Shown here: positions 1-8,932 of the stretch, piece after piece
How the letters are laid out: the number at the start of each line of letters is the position of its first letter
Numbering within the stretch: the first letter of the stretch is position 1
Source of the DNA: a virus
IMG/VR virus record: IMGVR_UViG_3300031673_011235
Location: 17,656-81,655 of that record
Reading direction: 5' to 3' (one strand)
DNA: 64,000 bases
Notes under the pieces: generated by a model
Databases searched by the model: none
The model's input: the letters and a program-made list of their open reading frames with translations, nothing else
What the model was told of the DNA's origin: nothing
Program-made: the position numbers and the translations under genes

Positions 1-551
1 CATTTTACTGGTCTTGTTTCACCTGTAAGTATGGATTCTAGAAAAACTCTCTCTATAGCTTGACGATTGCCGTAAGGATCAGAAGTTTCAATACCTTCTA
101 ACTTTACCAGAAAATTTAATTTAATAGAAGCAATTTCCAGTTTTCTGTTATAGAAAAATTCAGCCCAAGGGGTAGTTATTTTTAATGTGTCTGGCCAATC
201 TTCTATATCAGAGATTGGTACTGTATCTGATATAGATACTTCACCTTTACCGGTATGGACGGCTGACAAAGTTCCCTTTGAGCTATCAATAAATGCTTGA
301 TAATTATCAGTTAAGTTGTCTACTTCTTTTTCAAGATTTTTAATTTTGGTTGTTGTAAAAGACCAGATTGTAGATAGAGAGTCTTCATACATCGTTTTTT
401 GATCTTTATTTAATTTTTCTAACTGAACAATTTTAGATATCTGCTGCTTAGTCTCACCAATAAATTTATTGATAACTATATATTTTATAACTATTCCTGC
501 TATAACTAGGACAGCTATTAAAACTACTGTTTGTATTAGGGTTTTATTCAT
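1..551 (-). CDS. Membrane-anchored coiled-coil protein, 3' end outside window
   Basis: The frame stays open from an ATG at 551 to the window edge, so only the first 183 or so codons are seen. The N-terminus is a strong single membrane segment (residues about 7-27, rich in V, I, L and A), followed by a charged helical stretch (about 30-90) that looks like a coiled coil, then a more mixed region with aromatic residues. The start overlaps the end of the upstream gene by 8 nt (ATGAATAA), so the two are translationally coupled. Single-span plus coiled-coil proteins in pairs at the edge of tail genes can be lysis (spanin-like) or structural proteins. Neither is proven; the family is not recognised. 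Confidence 0.75.
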   Translation of the reverse strand, partial: MNKTLIQTVVLIAVLVIAGIVIKYIVINKFIGETKQQISKIVQLEKLNKDQKTMYEDSLSTIWSFTTTKIKNLEKEVDNLTDNYQAFIDSSKGTLSAVHTGKGEVSISDTVPISDIEDWPDTLKITTPWAEFFYNRKLEIASIKLNFLVKLEGIETSDPYGNRQAIERVFLESILTGETRPVK

Positions 552-819
552 GTTTTGTACTATCCGGTATACGTAATTTTTCAAATTGGCGTTGAGTCTC
601 TAATTTTTGTATTCTTAACTCTAACTTATGGTTTTCATTTTTTAAAGTTTCTATAGTAGCGTCTTGAGACTTGTTCCAGTGAGCTAGCCCACCCAACAGA
701 AGAATTACTATGCCATATATAATCGCAATTTTAACCCACCATTTGGTTTGCTGTTTATCCAGCTTGTCATTAACGCCTTCCATAATGTTTAACAGAAGAC
801 TTTCTTGTTTTGGATTCAT
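544..819 (-). CDS. Small single-span membrane protein with coiled coil
   Basis: A 91-residue protein with a polar N-terminus (about 1-27), one hydrophobic span (about 29-47) and a C-terminal heptad-like helix (about 53-85, many L, I, E, K). A G-rich Shine-Dalgarno-like run lies just before the ATG. It overlaps the next gene by 8 nt. The layout resembles phage holin or inner-membrane spanin subunits in size and topology, but there is no diagnostic motif, so a lysis role is only a guess from topology and position. Confidence 0.7.
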   Translation of the reverse strand: MNPKQESLLLNIMEGVNDKLDKQQTKWWVKIAIIYGIVILLLGGLAHWNKSQDATIETLKNENHKLELRIQKLETQRQFEKLRIPDSTKHE

Positions 820-831
820 TAGCCCCCCTGT

Positions 832-1272
832 TTAAGAAAGTTTAGTTAAAATCTTATTAGCTAACTCCTCAAATCGAGGACCTAATTCCCTTTGTTTTAA
901 CCTGGTTGTAGCGCTTGTAATTGCTATGTTTAAAATCTCGCCCGCCTCGCTAGAGAAGGGAACAAAAAAATCTATACCTACATTTTTTGCCAGGTATTGC
1001 ACCCAATCAACGGTTTCATGATCGAGTAGTGGTTTATTTAATAAAACTATAATTACAGCTTCTTGACTACGCTTACGTGTATATTCCAGCATCCGTGTAA
1101 CATCAGTAGTATCTCCATTTTGTGATACTAATATAAAATCAAAATACCCATTAGAAAGAATTTTCTGCATATCATTAAAAGTCATTACAGTAATAATATC
1201 GTGTGTATCTCCAATATATTTTATTATATTGATATGGGTTGCCTGTTTGCCGGCAATTAAAATTTTTGACAT
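832..1272 (-). CDS. Degenerate receiver-like (CheY-fold) protein
   Basis: The 146-residue protein has the alternating strand/helix pattern of a response-regulator receiver: an N-terminal strand MSKILIAGK, a strand near residues 45-51 (FDFILVS), a strand near 72-77 and a late strand near 101-104 (DFFVP). The position that should be the phosphoacceptor Asp at the end of strand 3 is Ser (ILVSQNG), and the usual N-terminal acidic pair is missing, so it is probably not phosphorylated. No output domain follows. It has its own sigma70-like promoter just upstream (1303-1331) and is the first gene of the leftward unit that contains the two membrane coiled-coil proteins. Its function is unknown; a protein-protein adaptor is possible. 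Confidence 0.6.
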   Translation of the reverse strand: MSKILIAGKQATHINIIKYIGDTHDIITVMTFNDMQKILSNGYFDFILVSQNGDTTDVTRMLEYTRKRSQEAVIIVLLNKPLLDHETVDWVQYLAKNVGIDFFVPFSSEAGEILNIAITSATTRLKQRELGPRFEELANKILTKLS

Positions 1273-1302
1273 CTATATTTGCATCTCTAAGTTCATAGTT
1301 TA

Positions 1303-1331
1303 ATTATACTCCTTTTTCAACTAAAAATCAA
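1303..1331 (-). promoter_or_regulatory. sigma70-like promoter, leftward
   Basis: On the minus strand TTGATT (1331-1326) and TATAAT (1308-1303) are separated by exactly 17 nt. The predicted start near 1296 gives a leader of about 24 nt before the receiver-like gene. It belongs to the same TTGANN-17-TATAWT class as the promoters at 16026, 22810, 31487 and 40364. Confidence 0.65.
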
Positions 1332-1339
1332 CACATTTA

Positions 1340-2713
1340 TTATACCGTTAAGTAAATTACAGGATAACGCATTCTAACAACTTCTCCAGCCTGTTCTGCT
1401 TTTAATGATACAGTAACTTGGTAACAGTTCCCTGGAACACATGTAGACAAACTAATAGTTGCTGAAGGCAAGTCTTGCGCCCCAACAAGGCCATTCGGTA
1501 CCATAATATCATCAGACACACTATTACAGGTTAATGTGATAGTGCCTGTATTTTCTCCCACATCTACCCAAGCTTTACAATCTAAATGCATATATTTAAA
1601 AATAGATTGATGGGCGTATGAAACTCTTATTTTAACTGTTGCAGCATCATCTTGAACATATTCATTAGTTGACGGTACACCATCATTAGCAAGACTATAA
1701 CTAGAATCCGCCCATAATATAGAAACCAGGCCACTAACAATTACTCCATCTACAGTACCAACATTTGTAATATTGTTGGTTCCCATGTCTAGATCACCCG
1801 CCATATCTCGAGTACCGTCTATTAAAAGATATTGGGGATGGGCATCGTCTTCTAAACCAAACATAAAATCTGACGTATGTGGTATTAACGATTTACCGCC
1901 ATAAAACATATTTAATAAATAAGGAAAATTTGCACCATAATCTGCTTCCAGTTGCCCGATTACTATGTCATTATCAGTTAAAAGATAAGCTTGGCTGGTC
2001 ACAATTCCACTAACTAATAAATTACCCTCTGGAGTTTCCCAATCAGAAACTCTTACAAATATTAACAAATCGTCCGCATGCTCAAAATAATGATATCCTT
2101 CCAATATTCCTTTATCAATGACCTCAGAACGATCAGGGGATATTATTCTTAACTCTGATTCAGCTGGAACATAAAGTTGTATATTGTTTCCAACAATATC
2201 GTGTTTAAAAACTTGAGTCCCTTTTCCTGTAAATAAGAAAACATTATTCTGAACGGAAACTTTAGGAGCAATATTTTTTGCATATACAGCTTGGTAATCT
2301 GCTTCTTTATAAATAGGGTTACCAGGATGAACGCCTGATGCCAAAACACTACTATTTCCAGAAAAATCTTCCGCCAATGTCCAAAAGTAATGTTCCATTT
2401 CTGATTCCCAGCCGTCCCACTCATATTCAAAAATATGGTCGCTGTGATAATGGTCACGAACAATACCGGAAGCTGTTTCGCCTGATGACGGATAACCACT
2501 TGTCGTGTAAGCAAATAAAGTAGAAGGAATACTTGTAAGATGGTCTATAGTTGTAAGTAATTTAGCGTCTGTTATATCCGGCTGAATACCAGAAGCTACA
2601 ACCGTATAATATATACTATAAGATTTGATTCCAGAACCACCGGAATCATCTGTCGCGCCAGTTACTTTTAAGGTAAGTGGCTGTTCGTGTTTTATTTGTA
2701 TTTTACTTGCCAT
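1340..2713 (-). CDS. Phage tail fibre / receptor-binding-like protein
   Basis: A 457-residue protein. The middle (about residues 285-320) has a signature common in phage tail fibres: an HPQYLLIDGTRDM segment followed by GDLDMGTNNITNVGTV, where repeated N-I/N-V turns form a beta-structured shaft. The N-terminal half is rich in Tyr, Ser and Gly and contains a fibronectin-like region around residues 10-130. The short motif SG[I/L/V/Y] occurs six times, as it does in two neighbouring structural proteins. It is read leftward and separated from the other tail genes by the T9SS-type insert and two glycosyltransferases. A role in host binding is inferred from the fibre signature. Confidence 0.75.
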   Translation of the reverse strand: MASKIQIKHEQPLTLKVTGATDDSGGSGIKSYSIYYTVVASGIQPDITDAKLLTTIDHLTSIPSTLFAYTTSGYPSSGETASGIVRDHYHSDHIFEYEWDGWESEMEHYFWTLAEDFSGNSSVLASGVHPGNPIYKEADYQAVYAKNIAPKVSVQNNVFLFTGKGTQVFKHDIVGNNIQLYVPAESELRIISPDRSEVIDKGILEGYHYFEHADDLLIFVRVSDWETPEGNLLVSGIVTSQAYLLTDNDIVIGQLEADYGANFPYLLNMFYGGKSLIPHTSDFMFGLEDDAHPQYLLIDGTRDMAGDLDMGTNNITNVGTVDGVIVSGLVSILWADSSYSLANDGVPSTNEYVQDDAATVKIRVSYAHQSIFKYMHLDCKAWVDVGENTGTITLTCNSVSDDIMVPNGLVGAQDLPSATISLSTCVPGNCYQVTVSLKAEQAGEVVRMRYPVIYLTV

Positions 2714-2729
2714 TATTTACTCTAATTAG

Positions 2730-2742
2730 GGTATAAGAAAAT
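2730..2742 (+). promoter_or_regulatory. Repeated GGTATAAGAAAAT motif, copy 1
   Basis: The 13-mer GGTATAAGAAAAT is identical to the copy at 22830-22842 and shares its first ten bases with 35419-35428. All three lie on the plus strand, in intergenic DNA, 47-53 nt before a rightward start codon. It reads like an extended -10 element (GGTATAAG) without a clear -35 and may be a second, phage-specific promoter class. Confidence 0.5.
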
Positions 2743-2748
2743 GAAAGA

Positions 2749-2777
2749 ATAATATTATCTTAAAAAAGGAGTTCCAA
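2749..2777 (-). promoter_or_regulatory. Candidate leftward promoter for the tail fibre gene
   Basis: On the minus strand TTGGAA (2777-2772) and TATTAT (2754-2749) are 17 nt apart. The match is weaker than in the other promoters. A promoter is expected here because the fibre gene is cut off from the main tail operon by the terminator at 4115-4144 and by an opposed gene. Confidence 0.35.
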
Positions 2778-4093
2778 TGAAATCTCTTCTTTGCTTTTTA
2801 ATGTTAATGGGGATAGTGTTGTCGGGTTCAGCTACTATTACCAACATTCCCGCCGATTACGCCACTATCCAGGCGGGCATCGATGCCTCCATCGATGGCG
2901 ACACGGTGCTGGTTCAACCGGGCATTTACTATGAGAACGTTTATCTTGAAGAACACGCTGTTGTCCTAGGGTCACTGTTTTTAACAACAGAAGACACCAA
3001 TTATATCGATCAGACCATTATCGATGGTAGCTTAATTGGGTCAACAGTAACGTTCTATTACCAGAATTATTACGCAGGAAGCAATTCCATGTTAATCGGC
3101 TTCACTATTCAGAATGGTCGTGGAAATCATGGAGGGGGCATAAGTTGTATCTCTTCCGATCCGATTATTTGCAACAATCACATCATTAATAATATTTCCA
3201 ATGATGCGGGCGGCGGAATTTTTCTGTGGACCGGTTCAAATCCTGTAATTTCCGAAAACCTAATTGCCGATAATACCGCTGTCGAGAGAGGCGGAGGAAT
3301 CTTTATTTGTTGGTCATATTCGGTTATTTCCTATAACCGTATTTGCAATAATCATGCTGTGACAGGAGCCGGCATTTTTATGTCCGAGAACATGCAAGAA
3401 CCAACACCAGAATTTCACTACAACCTTATTGCCAACAACGAAGCTTCAACCGAAGGCGGCGGCTTATACGCGTATCATTCCAAATTCTTGATGTCAAATA
3501 CTACTATTACCGATAACTATCCTGGAACAGGAGTGTACCTGGAACAGTATTCAGACGTGATCATTTCTAACACCATAGTCTGGAATAATGGCTTCACTAC
3601 TCACGGAAGCAGTATATACTCAATTTCTTACAGCGACGTCGAGGATACAACGGTTTTGGGGGTCCACAATATTCACGAAGACCCGTTATTTTGTTGGTCA
3701 GATACAGCCAATTATCTATTACAGAGTGATTCCCCTTGTATAGGAACTGGCGAGGACAGTAATAATATCGGGGCGTTTGGAGTAGGCTGTGATGCCCAAG
3801 ATGTATTAGAGGATATTGTTAGCTTGCCGTTAAAGTGTTCGCTAAAGCAAAACTATCCGAACCCTTTCAATGCTTCAACAACGATCAGTTACTTTCTCTT
3901 TCAGCCCACTAATGTTAAGCTAGATATTTATGATCTCCTCGGTCATCATATTGAAACCATATCTGGTATCGATCAACCTGCCGGGCAATATCGAGTAACC
4001 TGGAATGCCGGTGATTTTCCATCAGGAATGTATTTCTATAAAATCCAGGCCGGTGATTTTACTGAAACGAAAAAGATGCTTTTAGTCAAATAG
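2777..4093 (+). CDS. Secreted beta-helix protein with type IX secretion sorting domain
   Basis: A 438-residue protein with a clear signal peptide (about 1-20), then NIPADYATIQAGIDASIDGD, the typical start of right-handed parallel beta-helix (pectin-lyase-like) proteins. Repeated GGGI/GGGL and N-rich turns run through residues about 110-300. The C-terminus (about 355-438) is a type IX secretion sorting domain: KQNYPNPFN, strand-rich middle, then PSGMYFYKIQAGDF and a final KKMLLVK. Known T9SS passengers are exported and anchored on the surface of Bacteroidota and related FCB bacteria. It sits alone and opposed to its neighbours, with its own possible promoter and a terminator, and its base and codon use are more GC-rich than the rest of the window. 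I read it as a cargo gene acquired from the host lineage; an attachment or glycan-binding role is possible but not shown. Confidence 0.85.
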   Translation: MKSLLCFLMLMGIVLSGSATITNIPADYATIQAGIDASIDGDTVLVQPGIYYENVYLEEHAVVLGSLFLTTEDTNYIDQTIIDGSLIGSTVTFYYQNYYAGSNSMLIGFTIQNGRGNHGGGISCISSDPIICNNHIINNISNDAGGGIFLWTGSNPVISENLIADNTAVERGGGIFICWSYSVISYNRICNNHAVTGAGIFMSENMQEPTPEFHYNLIANNEASTEGGGLYAYHSKFLMSNTTITDNYPGTGVYLEQYSDVIISNTIVWNNGFTTHGSSIYSISYSDVEDTTVLGVHNIHEDPLFCWSDTANYLLQSDSPCIGTGEDSNNIGAFGVGCDAQDVLEDIVSLPLKCSLKQNYPNPFNASTTISYFLFQPTNVKLDIYDLLGHHIETISGIDQPAGQYRVTWNAGDFPSGMYFYKIQAGDFTETKKMLLVK

Positions 4094-4114
4094 CATTAAA
4101 TTTAAAAACAGGCT

Positions 4115-4144
4115 AAAAAAGAGTCTGCCCTGGGCTCTTTTTTT
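4115..4144. terminator. Bidirectional rho-independent terminator
   Basis: AAAAAAGAG at 4115-4123 pairs with CTCTTTTTT at 4135-4143, with a GC-rich middle. The A and T flanks let it act in both directions. It lies between the convergent T9SS-type gene and the leftward glycosyltransferase gene. Confidence 0.75.
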
Positions 4145-4169
4145 ATATCATGTCTTATAAATGATACCT

Positions 4170-5339
4170 CTATATAACATAATATTTATCGTGACGATCT
4201 AAAGATTCAACTGGATTTTTTTCAGTTTCATACCATCCTCCAGCTTTATAAAGATCGCTAAATTGCTCAAAATATCTTTGATACATCCAACGAACCCGAT
4301 CTAAAGAAAAATTGTCTATTGCGTATCTTCTAATTTTATAAGAATCTAGATTTTTAACATGTTGCGCGGCCCACAGCATTTCTTTGAAACTTGCACAACG
4401 AAATCCTACTTTGTTGTTTTGGACGGTTTCGCTAAAAACTCCAAACGGGCTTGTGATAACGGGGGTCCCACAAAACATACTTTCAATATGAACTCCCTCG
4501 AAAGGCGGCCAATAGTATGTGGCAATAAAAACAGCTTGCGCTTTTTTCATCCATTCCCCACGTTCTTCTTTATTTAATACTCCAATATATTGTACTTGAT
4601 CGTCTAATGTTACGCCTAAAGCTTTCAAGTTGCTTGAGCATTGTCCAGCGATGTATAATTTTTTACCTAATTTTCTGGCGACTTGTTCGGCGATATTAAT
4701 TCCTTTTGTTTCGATACATCTACCTACAAATAAAAAATAATCATCTTTTTCAGCACTATACGGAAAATCGTCAGGATCATAACTATTAGGAATAACAGTA
4801 TCGTACCAATTTCCTTGCTCTATGTTTTGTCGTCCGTACACCCATGAACACCAAGCATTACTTTCAAAGACACGTCCTCGCATATTACAAAATGTTCCAG
4901 TGTATCCAATTCCAGCCTCAATAACGAACGTATTACCAGGCAACCCTTTAGTGGGTTCATCAAAATAATGACCAAACCAGCAAAGAACAAAATTTTCTGT
5001 GTCAGGATCAATATTTTTAGGTAATTCTATTTTTAGGGTTCTTCGTAGTTCGTCCCAAACTGGATCGTCAACTGCAAATTTAAAAAATTGATCATTAGTA
5101 TTGTAATACTTCAAATAGTCATCCCAAGTTTTTTCGCTGACAACGGGAATAAATTTATCGTGGGGCGGAAGTGGGGCATCAGTCGGTTTATTATAAGGAG
5201 CATATAAATATACTTCGTGTCCTAATGATGACATCATCTTACACATGTTGTATGCTTTTTGTGTATAAGCACATTTTACATAATCGTCGTTACACTTGGT
5301 GTGTGCTAAAGAAAGCACATGGATCCTAAATTTTCTCAT
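4170..5339 (-). CDS. Glycosyltransferase, GT-B fold (GT4-like)
   Basis: A 389-residue protein built like group 1 glycosyltransferases: an N-terminal Rossmann-like half beginning RIHVLSLAHTK with the phrase 'MMSSLGHEVYLYAP', and a C-terminal half with FLFVGRCIETKG, a strand at LYIAGQ, and the donor-binding region FEGVHIESMFCGTPVITSP, where the first E after the aromatic residue matches the E-x7-E motif. It should transfer a sugar from an activated donor. It is the last gene of the leftward tail operon, directly after a second glycosyltransferase, so it may glycosylate a virion protein; that is inferred from position. Confidence 0.8.
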   Translation of the reverse strand: MRKFRIHVLSLAHTKCNDDYVKCAYTQKAYNMCKMMSSLGHEVYLYAPYNKPTDAPLPPHDKFIPVVSEKTWDDYLKYYNTNDQFFKFAVDDPVWDELRRTLKIELPKNIDPDTENFVLCWFGHYFDEPTKGLPGNTFVIEAGIGYTGTFCNMRGRVFESNAWCSWVYGRQNIEQGNWYDTVIPNSYDPDDFPYSAEKDDYFLFVGRCIETKGINIAEQVARKLGKKLYIAGQCSSNLKALGVTLDDQVQYIGVLNKEERGEWMKKAQAVFIATYYWPPFEGVHIESMFCGTPVITSPFGVFSETVQNNKVGFRCASFKEMLWAAQHVKNLDSYKIRRYAIDNFSLDRVRWMYQRYFEQFSDLYKAGGWYETEKNPVESLDRHDKYYVI

Positions 5340-5345
5340 TATCTT

Positions 5346-6062
5346 TTATTGATTAAAAATTTTATGTAAACTAGGAATAATATCTCTATGGTGACTAAAA
5401 TTAATAGCGGTCTGTTTCAAACCTCTATAAGGTCGTTGTGGGTCTGACGATGTCGACCAGCCGTAATGGACCCAACATCTTTTTTTGTTTAAATTACTGT
5501 ATCTTGGGCCCCAATTTTTAGTATCCATAGACCATGCCGGGTTCCAAATAATTTCACCGCCTGTATTAAAATATTTGCGAAATTGTAATCCTCCCTCCAA
5601 AGTCTTATTAAAAAATCTGGGCTCCTCTCCAAAAAATTCATAAGTAAAATTAAAAGGATCAGTACACTCATATCCTCCAACCCCTAAAAACGGCTGAATA
5701 AAATTAGTATTTAAAATCGCTTCCATCCCAGTTTTAAAAAATACCATATCAGAATCTACCTTTAAACACCAATCATTAGAACATTTATCTAGAGCAAAAT
5801 TGCTCATAGCAATTAATGAATGACAATCGTCACAAGGCAGATTATTTGTTTCAGATGTCCAAACTTTTACAATTTCATAAGGCCAATCATAAATTTTTAT
5901 TTTTGAATTATTTAATTCTTTTAGTATTTTAAAACTAGTAGCATCGTTGTTATTAACAACAATTATTTCATCCACGTAGTCAATTACCGACAATATACAA
6001 GCTTTAATTGTATATTGTGCATTCCTCATTCGTATAAAGGCCGAAATTTTTTCCACACACAT
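5346..6062 (-). CDS. Glycosyltransferase, GT-A fold (GT2-like)
   Basis: A 238-residue protein with the start of a GT-A domain (KISAFIRMRNAQYTIKACI), the phrase VDEIIVVNNNDAT and a DxD motif in LKVDSDMVFF (around residue 120), which normally binds the metal and nucleotide sugar. It starts in a TAATG overlap with the fibronectin-like gene upstream and is followed by the GT-B transferase, so all three are co-translated. The pairing of a GT2 and a GT4 enzyme inside a baseplate/tail operon suggests modification of tail proteins. Confidence 0.75.
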   Translation of the reverse strand: MCVEKISAFIRMRNAQYTIKACILSVIDYVDEIIVVNNNDATSFKILKELNNSKIKIYDWPYEIVKVWTSETNNLPCDDCHSLIAMSNFALDKCSNDWCLKVDSDMVFFKTGMEAILNTNFIQPFLGVGGYECTDPFNFTYEFFGEEPRFFNKTLEGGLQFRKYFNTGGEIIWNPAWSMDTKNWGPRYSNLNKKRCWVHYGWSTSSDPQRPYRGLKQTAINFSHHRDIIPSLHKIFNQ

Positions 6063-6694
6063 TATTGGATAAAGGTTGCATTATACGGCGGTGTAGTATC
6101 TTCGTGTTCAAGCTCTGGTGTAATAACTGACATTAAATTTGAAAAGGCGCTAGGTTTACCATCTTCATTTAGCGTTCTTATTTTAAATGTGTATTGTGTA
6201 TAATATTTTAGACTGGTGGATATCCTGGCACTAAAAGTTTTAGGATTATCAATTACCAATCTTTCAGACCACACACCATCTTGTGGTTGCATATAAATAT
6301 GATAGAACCCGTCCACTCCATTAGGAGCTAACTTCCAAGTTATATCTATATAAATAACCGTGCCTTCCACACCCGTAGTAACAGATGTAATAATTACTGG
6401 GGTAGGAATAGTATGATAAATAATAGTATCAAATAAATCAGGATCACCAATTTGTATGTAGTATTGAGATTTATCTGAATAATCAAAATCTACTACTAAC
6501 AATGAATAAATAGAGTCCCTTAAATTATCGAACCTTATTACACCTTCCGTTGATGTTTGACCAACGTGTCTAGGTAAAGCTTTCCAGACATCATTAGTTT
6601 CTACTTTATATAGTCCGTCTACTAACATTACTGTAATATTAGGCGGTAACCCGGTAAACGTATGTGACAAATTTGTTCGACGAATTCTAGCCAT
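6062..6694 (-). CDS. Structural protein with fibronectin type III-like domain
   Basis: A 210-residue protein. Residues about 95-195 resemble a fibronectin type III domain: PTPVIITSVTTGVEG, a W in DITWKLAP, then YTQYTFKIRTLNEDGKPSAFS, typical of the F and G strands. The first 90 residues are also strand-rich. Such domains are frequent on exposed phage tail parts. It lies between the large baseplate/fibre protein and two glycosyltransferases and overlaps the next gene by one base. Confidence 0.6.
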   Translation of the reverse strand: MARIRRTNLSHTFTGLPPNITVMLVDGLYKVETNDVWKALPRHVGQTSTEGVIRFDNLRDSIYSLLVVDFDYSDKSQYYIQIGDPDLFDTIIYHTIPTPVIITSVTTGVEGTVIYIDITWKLAPNGVDGFYHIYMQPQDGVWSERLVIDNPKTFSARISTSLKYYTQYTFKIRTLNEDGKPSAFSNLMSVITPELEHEDTTPPYNATFIQ

Positions 6695-6698
6695 AATT

Positions 6699-8921
6699 TT
6701 ATGCTGGTGTTTCTAAACTACCAACTCTGGTATCCAAACTGGAAAGTTCTACACTTAAATTACTAACTTGGTCTTGTGTAGGTAACGCTGCAACTTGCTG
6801 TTGTAAGGCCAGTATTTGCGTTTCAAATTCTCTTTTTATTTCTTTTCTTTCTATTTCTTTTGCTTGAGCCAGAAATGTTTTGTCTTCTTTAGATTTATTA
6901 GCTAAAGTAACACCCCCACTCGACAGATCATTAGTTGTAACTTTAACACCATTTGACCAATCAGACACTATTCCATATTTACTAACTGATCTGATATAGA
7001 CAATGTAGTATTGATCAACATCAATAGGAAATGCATAAGTTGTTTTGTACACACCGTCAATCCAATATTGATCTAAACTTTCAACTACTTCGGCGTAAGA
7101 TAAAACGGTGTCTTCAGCTAATGGAATTACTTCATTGTTATATGAGTTAGTTAAAGGCAGGGCTAAATCTATATAAACCCCGTCGCCATCACTACTGACA
7201 GTTTTTATAATGGCAGAATATTGCCCTAAACCACTAACTGTAATATTTATCGCGTCCAGTGCATCCATTCCTGTGGTACTATTTAAATAAATTTTAGACG
7301 CTGTTTGGGTTACTCCGGCTTTTACGGTTGTATTGCCTTTTTCTGTCCAACGTATTCCCGCTGCTACTGATTCAACGTTTATATCTTTAACAATTTCTGC
7401 AGTATAGTTAGACAGAAGAGTTGTAAGAGGGGTTCCATCCGCTACGGCGGTTGAAGTATGTGTTAGTTTATATATTTTTAATTGATATTTTACGATAGGT
7501 TCTAAATCTACTAAAGCGGGCCGTGTCCACTTACAAAGAGCTTCAAACTGCCTTTTTCCTTTATCTGGGTGTGTTTTAATTTCTGATTCTTTATTTAATA
7601 TTTCTTTAGAAATAATTGCCATATCAGAATTTAAAGTGCTTTTCGCGTCATCGCTAAATGCTAAAGTAAGATCTATGGCTTCCAAAACGTCTGTTATGGT
7701 TCCACCGGTTTCGTTCCAACCTAACGCTGTTAGTCCTTCAGGATCATAATTTTCTTCAGGAACAATACCACCAGCGTCGTAGGCATAACCTTGATTGAAT
7801 AATCCAGACATTGTGGCTTCTAAACCTGAGACAGCATATAACTCGTCAGCGCCCCAGGTTGGGTGTGCTGTTTGATAAGTAACAATAGATTGTCGCCAAT
7901 CTGTTAGGGCTGTATTAGCATTTATATTATGAGCTAAAGAAATTTCTTTAACAGTATAAGATCTAATACTATTAGTTAGTGCTTTCGTGGTAATATCATC
8001 GGGCACCAGTTCGCGTAAGCCGATAGTTAAATCAGTAGGTGTATTAGGTTTACTTGGAATTATTTTCGTAACAATCCATCTATCTCCATTACCTTCTTGA
8101 AAATTTATTACACCATACCTAAAAGCTGCTTTAAGTTCTGAATGTGCTGTAATAGCACTTACACTATCCAATACTGTTCTACTGCCTTGTGTAACTTCAT
8201 TACCGTGCCAATGTCTATAATCGTGTGCTTGTACAATTCCCGAAGCGCTAAGTTCTTCGTCTTGTGTCATACCGGCCGTATTTATAAGCATTTCGTACCC
8301 TTCGGGACCCTTAGTACCAATATAATTAGCCGTAAGTTTTCCAGCTATGTCAGAATCTCTATCTATTTTTACTACAGTGTCTGGAAATACACAATGTTTT
8401 AATTTTAATACATTGGCATGTCTTAAATCTGTAACTGACTGTACTGTTCCGGTGCTTACTACGATTTCAGCCAATGTTAACCCAGATACTCCCGGATCTG
8501 TATCATACACTATTTCATAATCAGCGTGTCCACGTGAAGGTACAGTTGGCTCCCCAGTCGCATACAAAAACCCATTAATGATATCTACTTGTTCGTCTTG
8601 ATTTTCCACATATTTTATATAAACTGTGTAAGTATTATTGCCGGGCGGAGTACTTGTGTCTGGCGTAGAGACATCAATATAATTAAACGCGGCAGTCAAA
8701 CCGGTGCCCGTATTAATAGCTATTTGAGCACCAGCAGCTGTAACCTTTAATGTGGTGTCACTAGCAGGGACAAGTCCTGATACAGTGTCGCAATTGATGC
8801 CGTATGTGTCTATAATCTGGTCAAAATCTCTATACGTATTTAATTTAACATCATCTTGTAGATGTTCAAATAAAGACGAGAGAGAAAGTTTTGCACCCGC
8901 ATTAACTATTTCGCGTTCCAT
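6699..8921 (-). CDS. Large baseplate or fibre-like structural protein
   Basis: A 740-residue protein, mostly beta-rich (many T, V, Y, G), with a fibronectin-like segment at about 585-670 (QYYIVYIRSVSKYGIVSDWS) and a C-terminal coiled coil from about 680 to the end (KEIKREFETQILALQQQVAA and LSSLDTRVGSLE), a common way to trimerise fibres. An AAGAGG Shine-Dalgarno sequence precedes the ATG. Six SG[I/L/V] motifs occur in it. It is read with the tail genes; an attachment-type role fits, but the exact homologue is not recognised. Confidence 0.65.
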   Translation of the reverse strand: MEREIVNAGAKLSLSSLFEHLQDDVKLNTYRDFDQIIDTYGINCDTVSGLVPASDTTLKVTAAGAQIAINTGTGLTAAFNYIDVSTPDTSTPPGNNTYTVYIKYVENQDEQVDIINGFLYATGEPTVPSRGHADYEIVYDTDPGVSGLTLAEIVVSTGTVQSVTDLRHANVLKLKHCVFPDTVVKIDRDSDIAGKLTANYIGTKGPEGYEMLINTAGMTQDEELSASGIVQAHDYRHWHGNEVTQGSRTVLDSVSAITAHSELKAAFRYGVINFQEGNGDRWIVTKIIPSKPNTPTDLTIGLRELVPDDITTKALTNSIRSYTVKEISLAHNINANTALTDWRQSIVTYQTAHPTWGADELYAVSGLEATMSGLFNQGYAYDAGGIVPEENYDPEGLTALGWNETGGTITDVLEAIDLTLAFSDDAKSTLNSDMAIISKEILNKESEIKTHPDKGKRQFEALCKWTRPALVDLEPIVKYQLKIYKLTHTSTAVADGTPLTTLLSNYTAEIVKDINVESVAAGIRWTEKGNTTVKAGVTQTASKIYLNSTTGMDALDAINITVSGLGQYSAIIKTVSSDGDGVYIDLALPLTNSYNNEVIPLAEDTVLSYAEVVESLDQYWIDGVYKTTYAFPIDVDQYYIVYIRSVSKYGIVSDWSNGVKVTTNDLSSGGVTLANKSKEDKTFLAQAKEIERKEIKREFETQILALQQQVAALPTQDQVSNLSVELSSLDTRVGSLETPA

Positions 8922-8932
8922 TTAATAACCTC

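Noticed and set aside
2777-4093. Tail spike depolymerase
   Set aside because: The beta-helix is common in tail spikes, but the signal peptide and type IX sorting domain mark an exported bacterial-type surface protein and not a virion part.
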